Of a stretch of 17,783 nt of DNA, positions 1-6,733 are shown one piece after another. The notes under the pieces were generated by a model. The model searched no databases. It was given only the letters and a program-made list of their open reading frames with translations, and was not told where the DNA came from. The DNA is from an uncultured Bacilli bacterium (lineage in GTDB: Bacteria; Bacillota_I; Bacilli_A; RF39; UBA660). Position 1 is the first letter of the stretch. Each line of letters starts with the position of its first letter. The stretch is from assembly GCA_934122275.1 (NCBI GenBank), contig CAKOWI010000013.1, positions 1 to 17,783 on the forward strand. Reading direction: 5' to 3'. A program made the position numbers and the translations under genes.

Positions 1-62
1 AAAGTTCTTTCTAAATAAATTTTATCACATTTTCATGTTTCTTTTTATTTAGTGTGAACTTT
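1..62. repeat. Imperfect long inverted repeat at left edge
   Basis: Bases 1-7 (AAAGTTC) are the exact reverse complement of 56-62, and 11-19 (CTAAATAAA) of 44-52. A 3-by-3 internal loop separates the two helices, and the apical loop is 24 nt. The structure lies just past the stop of the unknown minus-strand gene, so it may be a weak terminator or the edge of a repeat that continues outside the window. The stem is nearly all A/T, and any T run would lie beyond base 1. Confidence 0.4.
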
Positions 63-77
63 AAAGGTATTATAATC

Positions 78-833
78 TTAAAATCCTATTTTTCTTTTCT
101 TTACATAATTACTCTTATCAATACCCTTAAGTTCATTATCAAAATATTTTAAAGCCACATCATCACTCAATAAGGACACTGGATATGAATCATCATCCAA
201 TATATAGTCACCAGAACACATGATACCTTGAATTACTTTATTTTTTCTATATGTAGTACCATTTTCATTTCTAATACATTCACTTCCCACGATAATATCA
301 GGTGTTGAAAAATTTTTATTTAAATCATCTGTTGTTATGAGCTTATCATAATATGTTGAAGAATGAGAATAATGATTACTAATTTTATCTTTAACAAAAA
401 TTCCATCTAACCTTCTTTTATACTCATGATCTATATTTCCAAAATAAAATGCTTTTCTTCCTATTACTTCTACTAACGAACTATCAAGACTAATATTTTT
501 TATTTTGATGTTTGATTTATGGCATACTGAACTAGAATTAATAAGTTCTTCATTATTAACAAGTATGTTATTATTACGATTGTATATATCTAACTTACCA
601 TATATAAAATATTTGGATTTGTTTTTTTCATAATCATATTTTATTACAATAGAGTTTCCTATTAACTTAAGTTCGTGATCTTTACCATTTTTCAAGCATC
701 TTAAAATTATCTTTCCTTCTTCTTTTCTTAGATAAACAAAATCTTTTAAAAATATATCTAATTCATATGCTACATTTTCATTAAATGGCATATTTATAGA
801 TTCATTAAGCACACTAAACCAATTACTTTTCAT
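78..833 (-). CDS. Hypothetical protein, 251 aa
   Basis: I do not recognise this protein. It is hydrophilic and rich in Lys, Asn, Asp, Tyr and Ser, with no signal peptide or membrane segment, so it is probably cytoplasmic. The first half alternates charged and hydrophobic residues in short beta-like strands (for example KYFIYGKLDIYNRNNN). The second half has several Tyr/His/Ser clusters but no catalytic motif I can name. I chose the ATG at 833 because AGAGGTGG lies 5 nt upstream. An in-frame upstream start at 866 would lie upstream of the -10 box at 857-862, so it would not be transcribed from that promoter. The gene appears monocistronic within the window, and the inverted repeat at 1-62 follows it. 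Base composition matches its neighbours. Confidence 0.75.
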   Translation of the reverse strand: MKSNWFSVLNESINMPFNENVAYELDIFLKDFVYLRKEEGKIILRCLKNGKDHELKLIGNSIVIKYDYEKNKSKYFIYGKLDIYNRNNNILVNNEELINSSSVCHKSNIKIKNISLDSSLVEVIGRKAFYFGNIDHEYKRRLDGIFVKDKISNHYSHSSTYYDKLITTDDLNKNFSTPDIIVGSECIRNENGTTYRKNKVIQGIMCSGDYILDDDSYPVSLLSDDVALKYFDNELKGIDKSNYVKKRKIGF

Positions 834-856
834 TAATCCACCTCTTTTTGTTTTAT

Positions 857-885
857 ATAATAGCACAAATAAAGTAATATCACAA
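857..885 (-). promoter_or_regulatory. Promoter of the 251-aa hypothetical gene
   Basis: The -35 is TTGTGA (880-885), the spacer 17 nt, and the -10 TATTAT (857-862), on the minus strand. Predicted transcription start is near 850, giving a leader of about 17 nt that carries the AGAGGTGG ribosome-binding site. Confidence 0.5.
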
Positions 886-886
886 C

Positions 887-914
887 AAAAAAAGAAACCA
901 ATAAAATAGGTTTC
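887..914 (-). terminator. Intrinsic terminator after tig
   Basis: On the minus strand GAAACC pairs with GGTTTC around a 9-nt AT loop, followed at once by seven T residues. It begins 9 nt past the tig stop codon. The stem is short (6 bp) but the T run is good. Confidence 0.7.
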
Positions 915-923
915 AATATTTAA

Positions 924-2174
924 TTACTTCTTTAATATATCAATTACTCTTTCAATTTTTAAATCATACTTTAGCATTTCTTTACCACCAAATGATTTAA
1001 TGAATTCATCTTTATCCATGTTATACTTTTTAGCTTTTTCTTCAGCACTTTTTTCTGCCTCTTCATCTGTTACATCAATTTTTTCAAGTGCTATTATTTC
1101 TTCAAGTGCAAATCTTAACTTAACTCTTCTTTCGGCTTCTTCATGCATTTGAGCTTTTAAAGCCTCTTCATTTGAGTTAGTGTACTTAAAGAATTGTTCT
1201 AATGAAATACCTTGCATCTTTAATCTTTCTTCGTATTGTTTAACCATGTTGTCTAACTCTTCATGAATTAATTCATGTGGTATTTCAACTTCTGTTTCTT
1301 TTAATAAAGCATCAAACAAATCATCAACATATTTATTTTCAGCTTCATATTCTTTTTGCTCTTTCATTGTATCTTTAATGGTTTTCTTTAACTCATCAAC
1401 GTTTTTAACATCATCTAAACCAAGATCTAAGAAGAATTCTTCATTTAGCTCTGGATAAACTTTAGTTTTTACTTCATGAACTAAAACCTTAAATACTACT
1501 TTTTTACCCTTTAACTCTTCAGCATGATAATCCTTAGGGAATGTAAGCTCTATATCTTTTTTATCTCCTGCTTTAAGTCCTATTAAAGCTTCTTCAAATC
1601 CAGGAATAAATGTATGACTACCTATTTCAAGAGCATAGTTTTCACCCTTACCGCCTTCAAATGCTTTATCTCCATCAAAACCTTCATAGTCAATGATAGC
1701 AGTATCGCCTTCTTCAATCTTACCATCTTTAACTTGTAAATCAGCATACTCTTTTCTCATTTTTTCAATTTCTGCATCAACGTCTTTATCAGTTACTTTT
1801 ACAGTTTCCTTTTTAACACCTAAATTAGTGTATTTATTTATCTTAACTTCTGGTTTAGTAGTAAATGTAAATTTATATACTACTTTTTCTGTATCAGCTT
1901 GATCAAGTGCAACAGTAGGACTAATTATTGGTTCTCCATCAAACTTTTCTAAAGCTCTCTTATAAGCTTCTTGCATATTATCTTCAACAGCTTCTACAAC
2001 TAAAGAATTAACACCATATTTTTTTTCATAAACACTTCTAGGTGCCTTACCTGGTCTAAATCCATCAATCTTAACCTTTTTAATTACTTTTTTAAATGTT
2101 TCATCAATTTTATTTTTCCATTCATCACCGCTTATTTCTATAACGATTTCATGTACGTTTTTAGCTTTACTCAT
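924..2174 (-). CDS. tig: Trigger factor (ribosome-associated chaperone, prolyl isomerase)
   Basis: Trigger factor binds ribosomal protein L23 at the exit tunnel and shelters nascent chains. The N-terminal domain (about residues 1-115) carries the ribosome-docking signature GFRPGKAP at residues 38-45. An FKBP-type peptidyl-prolyl isomerase domain spans roughly 150-245 (GDTAIIDYEGF...GSHTFIPGFEEALIGLKAGDKK). A long, highly charged helical C-terminal chaperone domain follows, ending in the typical IERVIDILKK. The 416-aa length is near the family norm (about 430). I chose the ATG at 2174 because an AGGAGGA lies 6 nt upstream; an in-frame TTG one codon earlier is less likely. The gene has its own promoter and terminator, so it can be expressed separately from the solenoid gene upstream. 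Confidence 0.97.
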   Translation of the reverse strand: MSKAKNVHEIVIEISGDEWKNKIDETFKKVIKKVKIDGFRPGKAPRSVYEKKYGVNSLVVEAVEDNMQEAYKRALEKFDGEPIISPTVALDQADTEKVVYKFTFTTKPEVKINKYTNLGVKKETVKVTDKDVDAEIEKMRKEYADLQVKDGKIEEGDTAIIDYEGFDGDKAFEGGKGENYALEIGSHTFIPGFEEALIGLKAGDKKDIELTFPKDYHAEELKGKKVVFKVLVHEVKTKVYPELNEEFFLDLGLDDVKNVDELKKTIKDTMKEQKEYEAENKYVDDLFDALLKETEVEIPHELIHEELDNMVKQYEERLKMQGISLEQFFKYTNSNEEALKAQMHEEAERRVKLRFALEEIIALEKIDVTDEEAEKSAEEKAKKYNMDKDEFIKSFGGKEMLKYDLKIERVIDILKK

Positions 2175-2201
2175 CAAAATTCCTCCTACAAAAACAATAG
2201 T

Positions 2202-2230
2202 ATTATAACCTATTTATTATTTATTTACAA
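2202..2230 (-). promoter_or_regulatory. Promoter of tig
   Basis: The -35 is TTGTAA (2225-2230), the spacer exactly 17 nt, and the -10 a perfect TATAAT (2202-2207). It fills the 66-nt gap between the upstream stop at 2241 and tig. I see no terminator in this gap, so read-through from the upstream gene is also possible. Confidence 0.7.
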
Positions 2231-2240
2231 GCCATAATAA

Positions 2241-3293
2241 TTAGAATTTAAGTTCCTTTACTATGACAGCATTATCCCACTCACTTATGTCTTTAAATCT
2301 TTCATTTTCTTCTTTAAAGCAAGATGTTAATATAACCGCTTCACTATCACTTTTACTATTAGCAACAGCTTTTAAATTTTCTAAATATAATGGATTTTCC
2401 TTTGAAAAAGGATCAAAAATCAAATAAACCAAACACTCTAAAATCTTTCTAGATTTAGCATTTATAACATAATTAAACTCTTCATTAAAATATCTACTAT
2501 TATATAGTTCCTCATCCATTATTAATGAATATATAATTGATGCTTTTTCATCCATATTCACATTTATTATAGTTAAAATGTAATTAAATAAAATTTCAGT
2601 TTTTAAGTTTTTACTTGTAATAATATTAACTATATAACCCGCTCTTAATACAGATGTTTCTGATAATAGCTTAATTATTCTAATACCATACTTACTGTTA
2701 ACAAAATTATGATCACTAAATAAAACACTTATTATATTTAACATTTCTTCACTAAATTTAATTTCATTTATCACATCACAATAATCATTAAACACACGTT
2801 TACTTGTTGTACTGCAAATTAACTCAACTATTGTTTTCATATATGAGCCTGGAAGACTATTAACAACAGATACAGCATAATTAAATTTAGGATTATTTAA
2901 TGCATTAATATCAGTAAAAATACGTTCAAAATACATTAATCTTTCATCATTACAATTTAATACAAATCCAAATACATCAAAATGATTACTATTAATAAAG
3001 TTTTCATTAGTAAGTATTTCAACTAAAACTTCCTTCTTTTCAGGATTAGACTCATTACAAATAATTTCGATGCTTTCCTTAAAATGCTTACTTCCTAAAA
3101 AAGCTTTTTTAACTAATATATTCTTATATTTTCCTAGTTTTTTTATATCTAAATCCATAATTGATATTAGGTTATCTTTTTCCTTTACAGGCAAATGATT
3201 TAACCATGCCATTATTGAATTTTTTGATAAAAAATCTAGTGCATTACTTTCTGATAATTTTTTATAAATTTTAGAATTAATTTCTTGTTTCAT
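2241..3293 (-). CDS. Hypothetical alpha-solenoid-like repeat protein, 350 aa
   Basis: I do not recognise a named family. The protein is almost all predicted helix and reads as about seven degenerate units of 30-40 residues. Units tend to end in Asn-Ser or Asn-Asn and restart with an aromatic residue: ...NENFINS|NHFDVF..., ...DINALNN|PKFNYA..., ...DHNFVNS|KYGIRI..., ...EELYNS|RYFNEE..., ...PFSKEN|PLYLEN.... This suggests a curved helical scaffold for protein binding. There is no signal peptide, so it is probably cytoplasmic. The ATG at 3293 has GGGGGA upstream; the longer TTG start at 3311 would absorb that site. A TATAAT at 3313-3318 could be its -10 element, placed directly after the greA terminator, but no good -35 is visible. 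A role linked to trigger factor or GreA would be speculation from position alone. Confidence 0.8.
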   Translation of the reverse strand: MKQEINSKIYKKLSESNALDFLSKNSIMAWLNHLPVKEKDNLISIMDLDIKKLGKYKNILVKKAFLGSKHFKESIEIICNESNPEKKEVLVEILTNENFINSNHFDVFGFVLNCNDERLMYFERIFTDINALNNPKFNYAVSVVNSLPGSYMKTIVELICSTTSKRVFNDYCDVINEIKFSEEMLNIISVLFSDHNFVNSKYGIRIIKLLSETSVLRAGYIVNIITSKNLKTEILFNYILTIINVNMDEKASIIYSLIMDEELYNSRYFNEEFNYVINAKSRKILECLVYLIFDPFSKENPLYLENLKAVANSKSDSEAVILTSCFKEENERFKDISEWDNAVIVKELKF

Positions 3294-3324
3294 TATATTT
3301 TCCCCCAACAATATTATATTTTTA

Positions 3325-3362
3325 GCCTAAAAAAGTAGCTCATAGTAATCTATGCTACTTTT
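3325..3362 (-). terminator. greA terminator overlapping the stop codon
   Basis: On the minus strand AAAAGTAG pairs with CTACTTTT, then after a 2-nt bulge CATAG pairs with CTATG around a 4-nt loop, and a run of six T residues follows. The greA stop TAG (3350-3352) lies inside the hairpin, so the last greA codons form its 5' arm. Confidence 0.85.
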
Positions 3363-3823
3363 ACAACCTTTATGTTAAAACTTCCATTTGGACTTTCTAC
3401 TGATGCAGTATCACCAGCTTTTTTTCCTATAACAGCAACTGCTATTGGTGAAACATTAGATATTTTATTTGAAAATGGATCAGCTTCATTTGTACCAACT
3501 ATTGTATATTCTTCTGTTTCATCATCGTCATCATACTGAATAGTTATTACAGAACCTATCTTAACTTTTCCATCATTGTTATTTTCAATAATAGTTGCAT
3601 GCTCTAAAGTATATTCTATCTCTTTTATTCTAGATTCTACCTTTGCTTGACGATCTCTTGCAGCTGAATATTCAGCATTTTCAGACAAATCACCTTGTGC
3701 TCTAGCTTCCTTTAAAGCTGTAATTACTTCTGGCCTTTCAACTTTTTTTAAGTTATCAAGTTCTTCTTCTAATTTTAAAAATCCTTCACTTGTTAAATAT
3801 ATTTCATTATCACTTTTTTTCAT
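3350..3823 (-). CDS. greA: Transcription elongation factor GreA
   Basis: GreA enters the RNA polymerase secondary channel and stimulates cleavage of backtracked RNA so that stalled complexes can resume. The N-terminal antiparallel coiled coil covers about residues 12-78, with the conserved tip GDLSENAEYSAARDRQ; acidic residues D45 and E48 position the catalytic magnesium. The C-terminal FKBP-like domain (about 82-157) contains the family pattern ...DPFSNKISNVSPIAVAVIGKKAGD. The 157-aa length is standard. The ATG at 3823 follows AGAGGTG with a 7-nt gap. In B. subtilis greA follows the yrrM-yrrN-yrrO-udk genes; here the same neighbours lie directly upstream without udk, and greA keeps its own promoter. 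Confidence 0.97.
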   Translation of the reverse strand: MKKSDNEIYLTSEGFLKLEEELDNLKKVERPEVITALKEARAQGDLSENAEYSAARDRQAKVESRIKEIEYTLEHATIIENNNDGKVKIGSVITIQYDDDDETEEYTIVGTNEADPFSNKISNVSPIAVAVIGKKAGDTASVESPNGSFNIKVVKVA

Positions 3824-3856
3824 GATACATTCACCTCTTTAAAAATACTGACTTAC

Positions 3857-3885
3857 ATAATACTATATTTTTTAATATTTGTCAA
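3857..3885 (-). promoter_or_regulatory. Promoter of greA
   Basis: The -35 is a perfect TTGACA (3880-3885), the spacer 17 nt, and the -10 TATTAT (3857-3862). Predicted start is near 3850. The -35 begins 5 nt from the tandem repeat array at 3890-3955. Confidence 0.75.
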
Positions 3886-3889
3886 CTTA

Positions 3890-3955
3890 AAAAGTTGATA
3901 GCAATATATTTAAAAGTTGATAGCAATATATTTAAAAGTCTATAGTAATATATGC
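3890..3955. repeat. Three tandem 22-bp repeats upstream of greA
   Basis: Copies at 3890-3911 and 3912-3933 are identical (AAAAGTTGATAGCAATATAT plus TT). The copy at 3934-3955 is diverged (AAAAGTCTATAGTAATATAT plus GC). The array lies between the trhP2 stop and the greA -35 box. The third copy resembles the loop region of the greA terminator (ATAGTAAT-TATGCTA at 3342-3357). It could be an operator array, a degenerate terminator of the trhP2 operon, or simple slippage. Confidence 0.8.
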
Positions 3956-3964
3956 TAAATATAC

Positions 3965-5173
3965 TTATTTATTCAAAAAATCTATTCTCATTAAATCGTT
4001 TTTACTTACTGTAAATGGACAATTTATTTTAACTATTTCTCTTGGATGCCTTGCAGCTTCTAATTGAAGATTGTTTTCATCATTAACATACTCTATCTTA
4101 AATGAAATATTGGTACTAGGTCCAAAAATAGTAACTAAATCATCCTTTTTAAAGTAATTTCTTTGCTCTATTATAGCCTCTTTTTTAACTGAATCATATG
4201 ATAATACTATACCTAAAAAATCTTGATTAGAGTCTTCTTTTCTTCCAATATAATACTGTTCGTTGGCACCTGGTTTTTTATTAAAAAATTGTGGTGCAAC
4301 ATCCCTATTAGCACATCTATACAATATTTTTATAGAATCACTAACTAACTTTTCATCATAGGAATTAGATAAATACATATCAATTAATTTACGATAAGTA
4401 AGAACAATTGTTGATACATAATATATAGAACGCATTCTACCTTCTAATTTGAAAGAACTAATGCCAATATCCATCATGTCTTTAATATAATTTACTAAAG
4501 ATAAATCTTTAGGTGCTACCGAAAAATTCGGTTCATTAGATATTTTTTCTTTATTGTTATCATAAAGATCAAAATTAAACCTACAAACTTGGCAACATCC
4601 ACCTCTATTTGCATCCCTATTAGTAAAGTAATTTGATAAAACACATCTACCAGAAATATTAGTACACATTGCTCCATGAATAAACGTTTCTATTTCTACA
4701 TCTACACTATTTATTATATCTTTGATATCGTTTTTCGAACATTCCCTAGCTAAAACTATCCTTGAAACACCAAGATTTTTATAATATAGTGCAGCATCTT
4801 TATTAAATACTGATGCTTGAGTACTTAAGTGTAAATCTAACTTTGGAGCATATTTCTTTGCTATATCTAAAACTAAAGGATCACTAAAAATAATAGCATC
4901 TACGCCTATTTCTTCTAATTGTACTAAGTATTCTTTTAATCCAATAATATCCTCATTATGAAACACAATATTAACTGTTACATAAACCTTTTTGCCTAAA
5001 TTATGAGCATACTTTGTACCTTCTTTTATTTCCTCTAGTGAAAAATTCTTTGCATTAGCTCGCAGACTATATTTAGCACCTCCAATATAAACCGCATCAG
5101 CACCATATAATAAAGCCCACTTTAATCTTTCTAAATCACCGCATGGTGCTAAAAGTTCAATATTTCTACTCAT
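3965..5173 (-). CDS. trhP2: tRNA uridine-34 hydroxylation protein TrhP2 (U32 peptidase family, YrrO-like)
   Basis: By homology to B. subtilis YrrO, this protein works with TrhP1 to hydroxylate the wobble uridine of tRNA to 5-hydroxyuridine, a step reported to depend on prephenate. The full U32 signature is present: E162-x-F-x-x-G-A-M-C170, then G-x-C177-x-L-S, followed by ANRGGCCQVCR with C193, C194 and C197. These cysteines are the likely iron-sulfur ligands. Despite the family name no protease activity is expected. The opening LLAPCGDLERLKWALLYGAD is typical of the family, and 402 aa fits YrrO (about 420). The start codon overlaps the trhP1 stop by 8 nt (ATGAGTAG) and has AAGGTG upstream, implying translational coupling. 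It is the last gene of the operon, and no clear terminator follows it. Confidence 0.9.
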   Translation of the reverse strand: MSRNIELLAPCGDLERLKWALLYGADAVYIGGAKYSLRANAKNFSLEEIKEGTKYAHNLGKKVYVTVNIVFHNEDIIGLKEYLVQLEEIGVDAIIFSDPLVLDIAKKYAPKLDLHLSTQASVFNKDAALYYKNLGVSRIVLARECSKNDIKDIINSVDVEIETFIHGAMCTNISGRCVLSNYFTNRDANRGGCCQVCRFNFDLYDNNKEKISNEPNFSVAPKDLSLVNYIKDMMDIGISSFKLEGRMRSIYYVSTIVLTYRKLIDMYLSNSYDEKLVSDSIKILYRCANRDVAPQFFNKKPGANEQYYIGRKEDSNQDFLGIVLSYDSVKKEAIIEQRNYFKKDDLVTIFGPSTNISFKIEYVNDENNLQLEAARHPREIVKINCPFTVSKNDLMRIDFLNK

Positions 5174-5978
5174 TATTCTTCACCTTATATATCGTTTTTT
5201 TATTATAAAATCCATCATAAAATCCAAATAAATTATTATCTATTTTATTTCCACTTAAGTAACTATCTAAAACCATCTTAAATTTATCTTTATCAAGTAA
5301 AAAGCTATCAACAACTAAATAGTTAACATCTATATTATAATTCAATAAATTAAGTACTTTATTACCAAATATGTGGGTTCCAAAATAATCTTCAATAACA
5401 TTGTAATAACAATCAGATTTAGGTTCCTTAATAAAATATCTACTAGACTTTTTATCACTATTAATAAACTCTAAATAATTGCTAACTAGCTTTCTAACTG
5501 ATGTTGACAAATGCTCAAGACCAAGTACTTCTTCAAACAATAATGCATTAGTATTTTTTCTTATTTCTTTAATTTCATCACCAGTTATATCATTAGTTAA
5601 AAAAACACCGCTGCAGCCATTACATACATAATGATTTATGCTTAAATAACTATTATTTAGGTGATACTGATCAAGAATTATTGGAGTTTTTAATTTATAA
5701 GTTAGTGTCGATATATCACTTACTATTATTCCATTTAATCCTATATCATCAAGTACACTTAGTGTCTTTCTATAATCATTAAGTTCATCATTAAAAATGT
5801 TTCTATTTAAACTTACAAATATTTCTTTATCCTTGTAAGTATCCTTTATCTTTTTTATTTGATCTATATCATAATATTTAGAAAAACAAATACTATAGTT
5901 ATTTAACCCTAATATAAAACCATCAATATCATATGTTAGCTCTTTATCATCATTTATCTTAATTAATAACTTACTCAT
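5166..5978 (-). CDS. trhP1: TrhP1-like U32-family partner for tRNA hydroxylation (YrrN-like), 270 aa
   Basis: The assignment rests mainly on position: it lies between an O-methyltransferase of the TrmR type and a TrhP2-type protein, exactly where B. subtilis has yrrN. The sequence fits a short TIM-barrel-like U32 protein: repeated beta-alpha segments (DIDGFILGLNNYS, KEIFVSLNRNIFN, GLNGIIVSDIS, CSGVFLTNDITG). It lacks the Cys-rich U32 signature of its partner, which suggests a non-catalytic or heteromeric subunit. At 270 aa it is shorter than YrrN (about 309). The ATG at 5978 sits inside the trmR stop (ATGAGTAA, 8-nt overlap). A longer in-frame start at 6017 would lie deep within trmR and is unlikely. 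Purine-rich AAGAAAG is the only ribosome-binding site, so initiation probably depends on coupling to trmR. Confidence 0.75.
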   Translation of the reverse strand: MSKLLIKINDDKELTYDIDGFILGLNNYSICFSKYYDIDQIKKIKDTYKDKEIFVSLNRNIFNDELNDYRKTLSVLDDIGLNGIIVSDISTLTYKLKTPIILDQYHLNNSYLSINHYVCNGCSGVFLTNDITGDEIKEIRKNTNALLFEEVLGLEHLSTSVRKLVSNYLEFINSDKKSSRYFIKEPKSDCYYNVIEDYFGTHIFGNKVLNLLNYNIDVNYLVVDSFLLDKDKFKMVLDSYLSGNKIDNNLFGFYDGFYNKKTIYKVKNNE

Positions 5979-6573
5979 CTTTACTTTTCTTTCTTCTTGA
6001 GATAGCAACACCATCACCTACTTCAAAAAATCTAGTCTTAAATTCTTCATTAGTATTAAGAAAAGTTATATATTTTTCTAACTTAGTAATTAACTGTCTT
6101 AAATTTCTTGACATTAAACTTTTATCACTCATAACAAGTCCGTGAAAATTAATATTATCAGTTATAATAAATCCTCTAGGATTTAAATTTTTCTTAAATT
6201 TTTCAAAGAATTTAATGTACTGACTTTTAGCAGCATCAATAAATATTAAATCATATTTTTCTTCAGTATTAAATTCAAGAGCATCTGCTAAAACAAGTGT
6301 TATTCTAGAATCTAAATTCATCGCTTTAACGTTTTTTAAAGCCTGAATATACCTGTCTTTATCTCTTTCAATAGTAGTTACTGTAATAGATGGAGAAGCA
6401 AGCGCCATGCATATAGAAGAATATCCAATTGCACTTCCAATTTCTAGTATGTTTTTAACGTTATTTAGTTTAACAAATTCAACAAGAAAATTAATACCCT
6501 CTTTTTCCATGATAGGTATTCCCTTTTCATCAGCATATTTTTCCATCTTTCTAATAAAAAAATCTTGATCCAT
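5971..6573 (-). CDS. trmR: tRNA 5-hydroxyuridine methyltransferase TrmR (YrrM-like O-methyltransferase)
   Basis: TrmR uses S-adenosylmethionine to convert 5-hydroxyuridine at tRNA position 34 into 5-methoxyuridine, completing the pathway begun by the two downstream TrhP-type proteins. The class I methyltransferase motif LEIGSAIGYSS is at residues 43-53. The metal- and substrate-binding motif FIDAAKSQY is at 111-119 (D113, K116), and TDN follows at 138-140. These match the COMT-like O-methyltransferase family, and 200 aa is close to the B. subtilis protein. I chose the ATG at 6573 because GGGTGAT lies about 5 nt upstream. A start at 6624 would add 17 residues but has no ribosome-binding site. 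First gene of the operon; it diverges from the flippase gene. Confidence 0.88.
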   Translation of the reverse strand: MDQDFFIRKMEKYADEKGIPIMEKEGINFLVEFVKLNNVKNILEIGSAIGYSSICMALASPSITVTTIERDKDRYIQALKNVKAMNLDSRITLVLADALEFNTEEKYDLIFIDAAKSQYIKFFEKFKKNLNPRGFIITDNINFHGLVMSDKSLMSRNLRQLITKLEKYITFLNTNEEFKTRFFEVGDGVAISRRKKSKDE

Positions 6574-6635
6574 AGTATCACCCGGTATTTCTATATAGTT
6601 ACATAAATAAAATAAAACATTCATTTATCACATAT

Positions 6636-6664
6636 ATTTTAAATCATTTTATTTATTATATCAA
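6636..6664 (-). promoter_or_regulatory. Promoter of the trmR-trhP1-trhP2 operon
   Basis: The -35 is TTGATA (6659-6664), the spacer 17 nt, and the -10 TAAAAT (6636-6641), giving a start near 6629 and a leader of about 56 nt. A TATAAT overlapping the -35 region (6655-6660) could serve as an alternative -10. Confidence 0.5.
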
Positions 6665-6682
6665 GCCTTCTTAATCATATTT

Positions 6683-6712
6683 TTGTATGCACATAAAAGT
6701 AATACATATAAA
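6683..6712 (+). promoter_or_regulatory. Putative promoter of the flippase gene
   Basis: The -35 is TTGTAT (6683-6688), the spacer 18 nt, and the -10 TATAAA (6707-6712). The start would fall near 6719, leaving only about 15 nt before the ATG at 6734 and no Shine-Dalgarno sequence. An in-frame TTG at 6683 coincides with the -35 box, which argues against it as the start codon. Confidence 0.4.
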
Positions 6713-6733
6713 ATACTATTCATAATATATATC

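Noticed and set aside
1693..1902. Open frame on the plus strand inside tig
   Set aside because: It is antisense to a well-conserved chaperone, low complexity, and has no ribosome-binding site.
3890..3955. Tandem 22-bp repeats as a CRISPR array
   Set aside because: Copies abut directly with no spacers, and no cas genes are present.
3965..5173. Collagenase-like secreted protease, the usual automatic label for U32 proteins
   Set aside because: There is no signal peptide, and the trmR-trhP1 context and cysteine signature fit a tRNA hydroxylation role.
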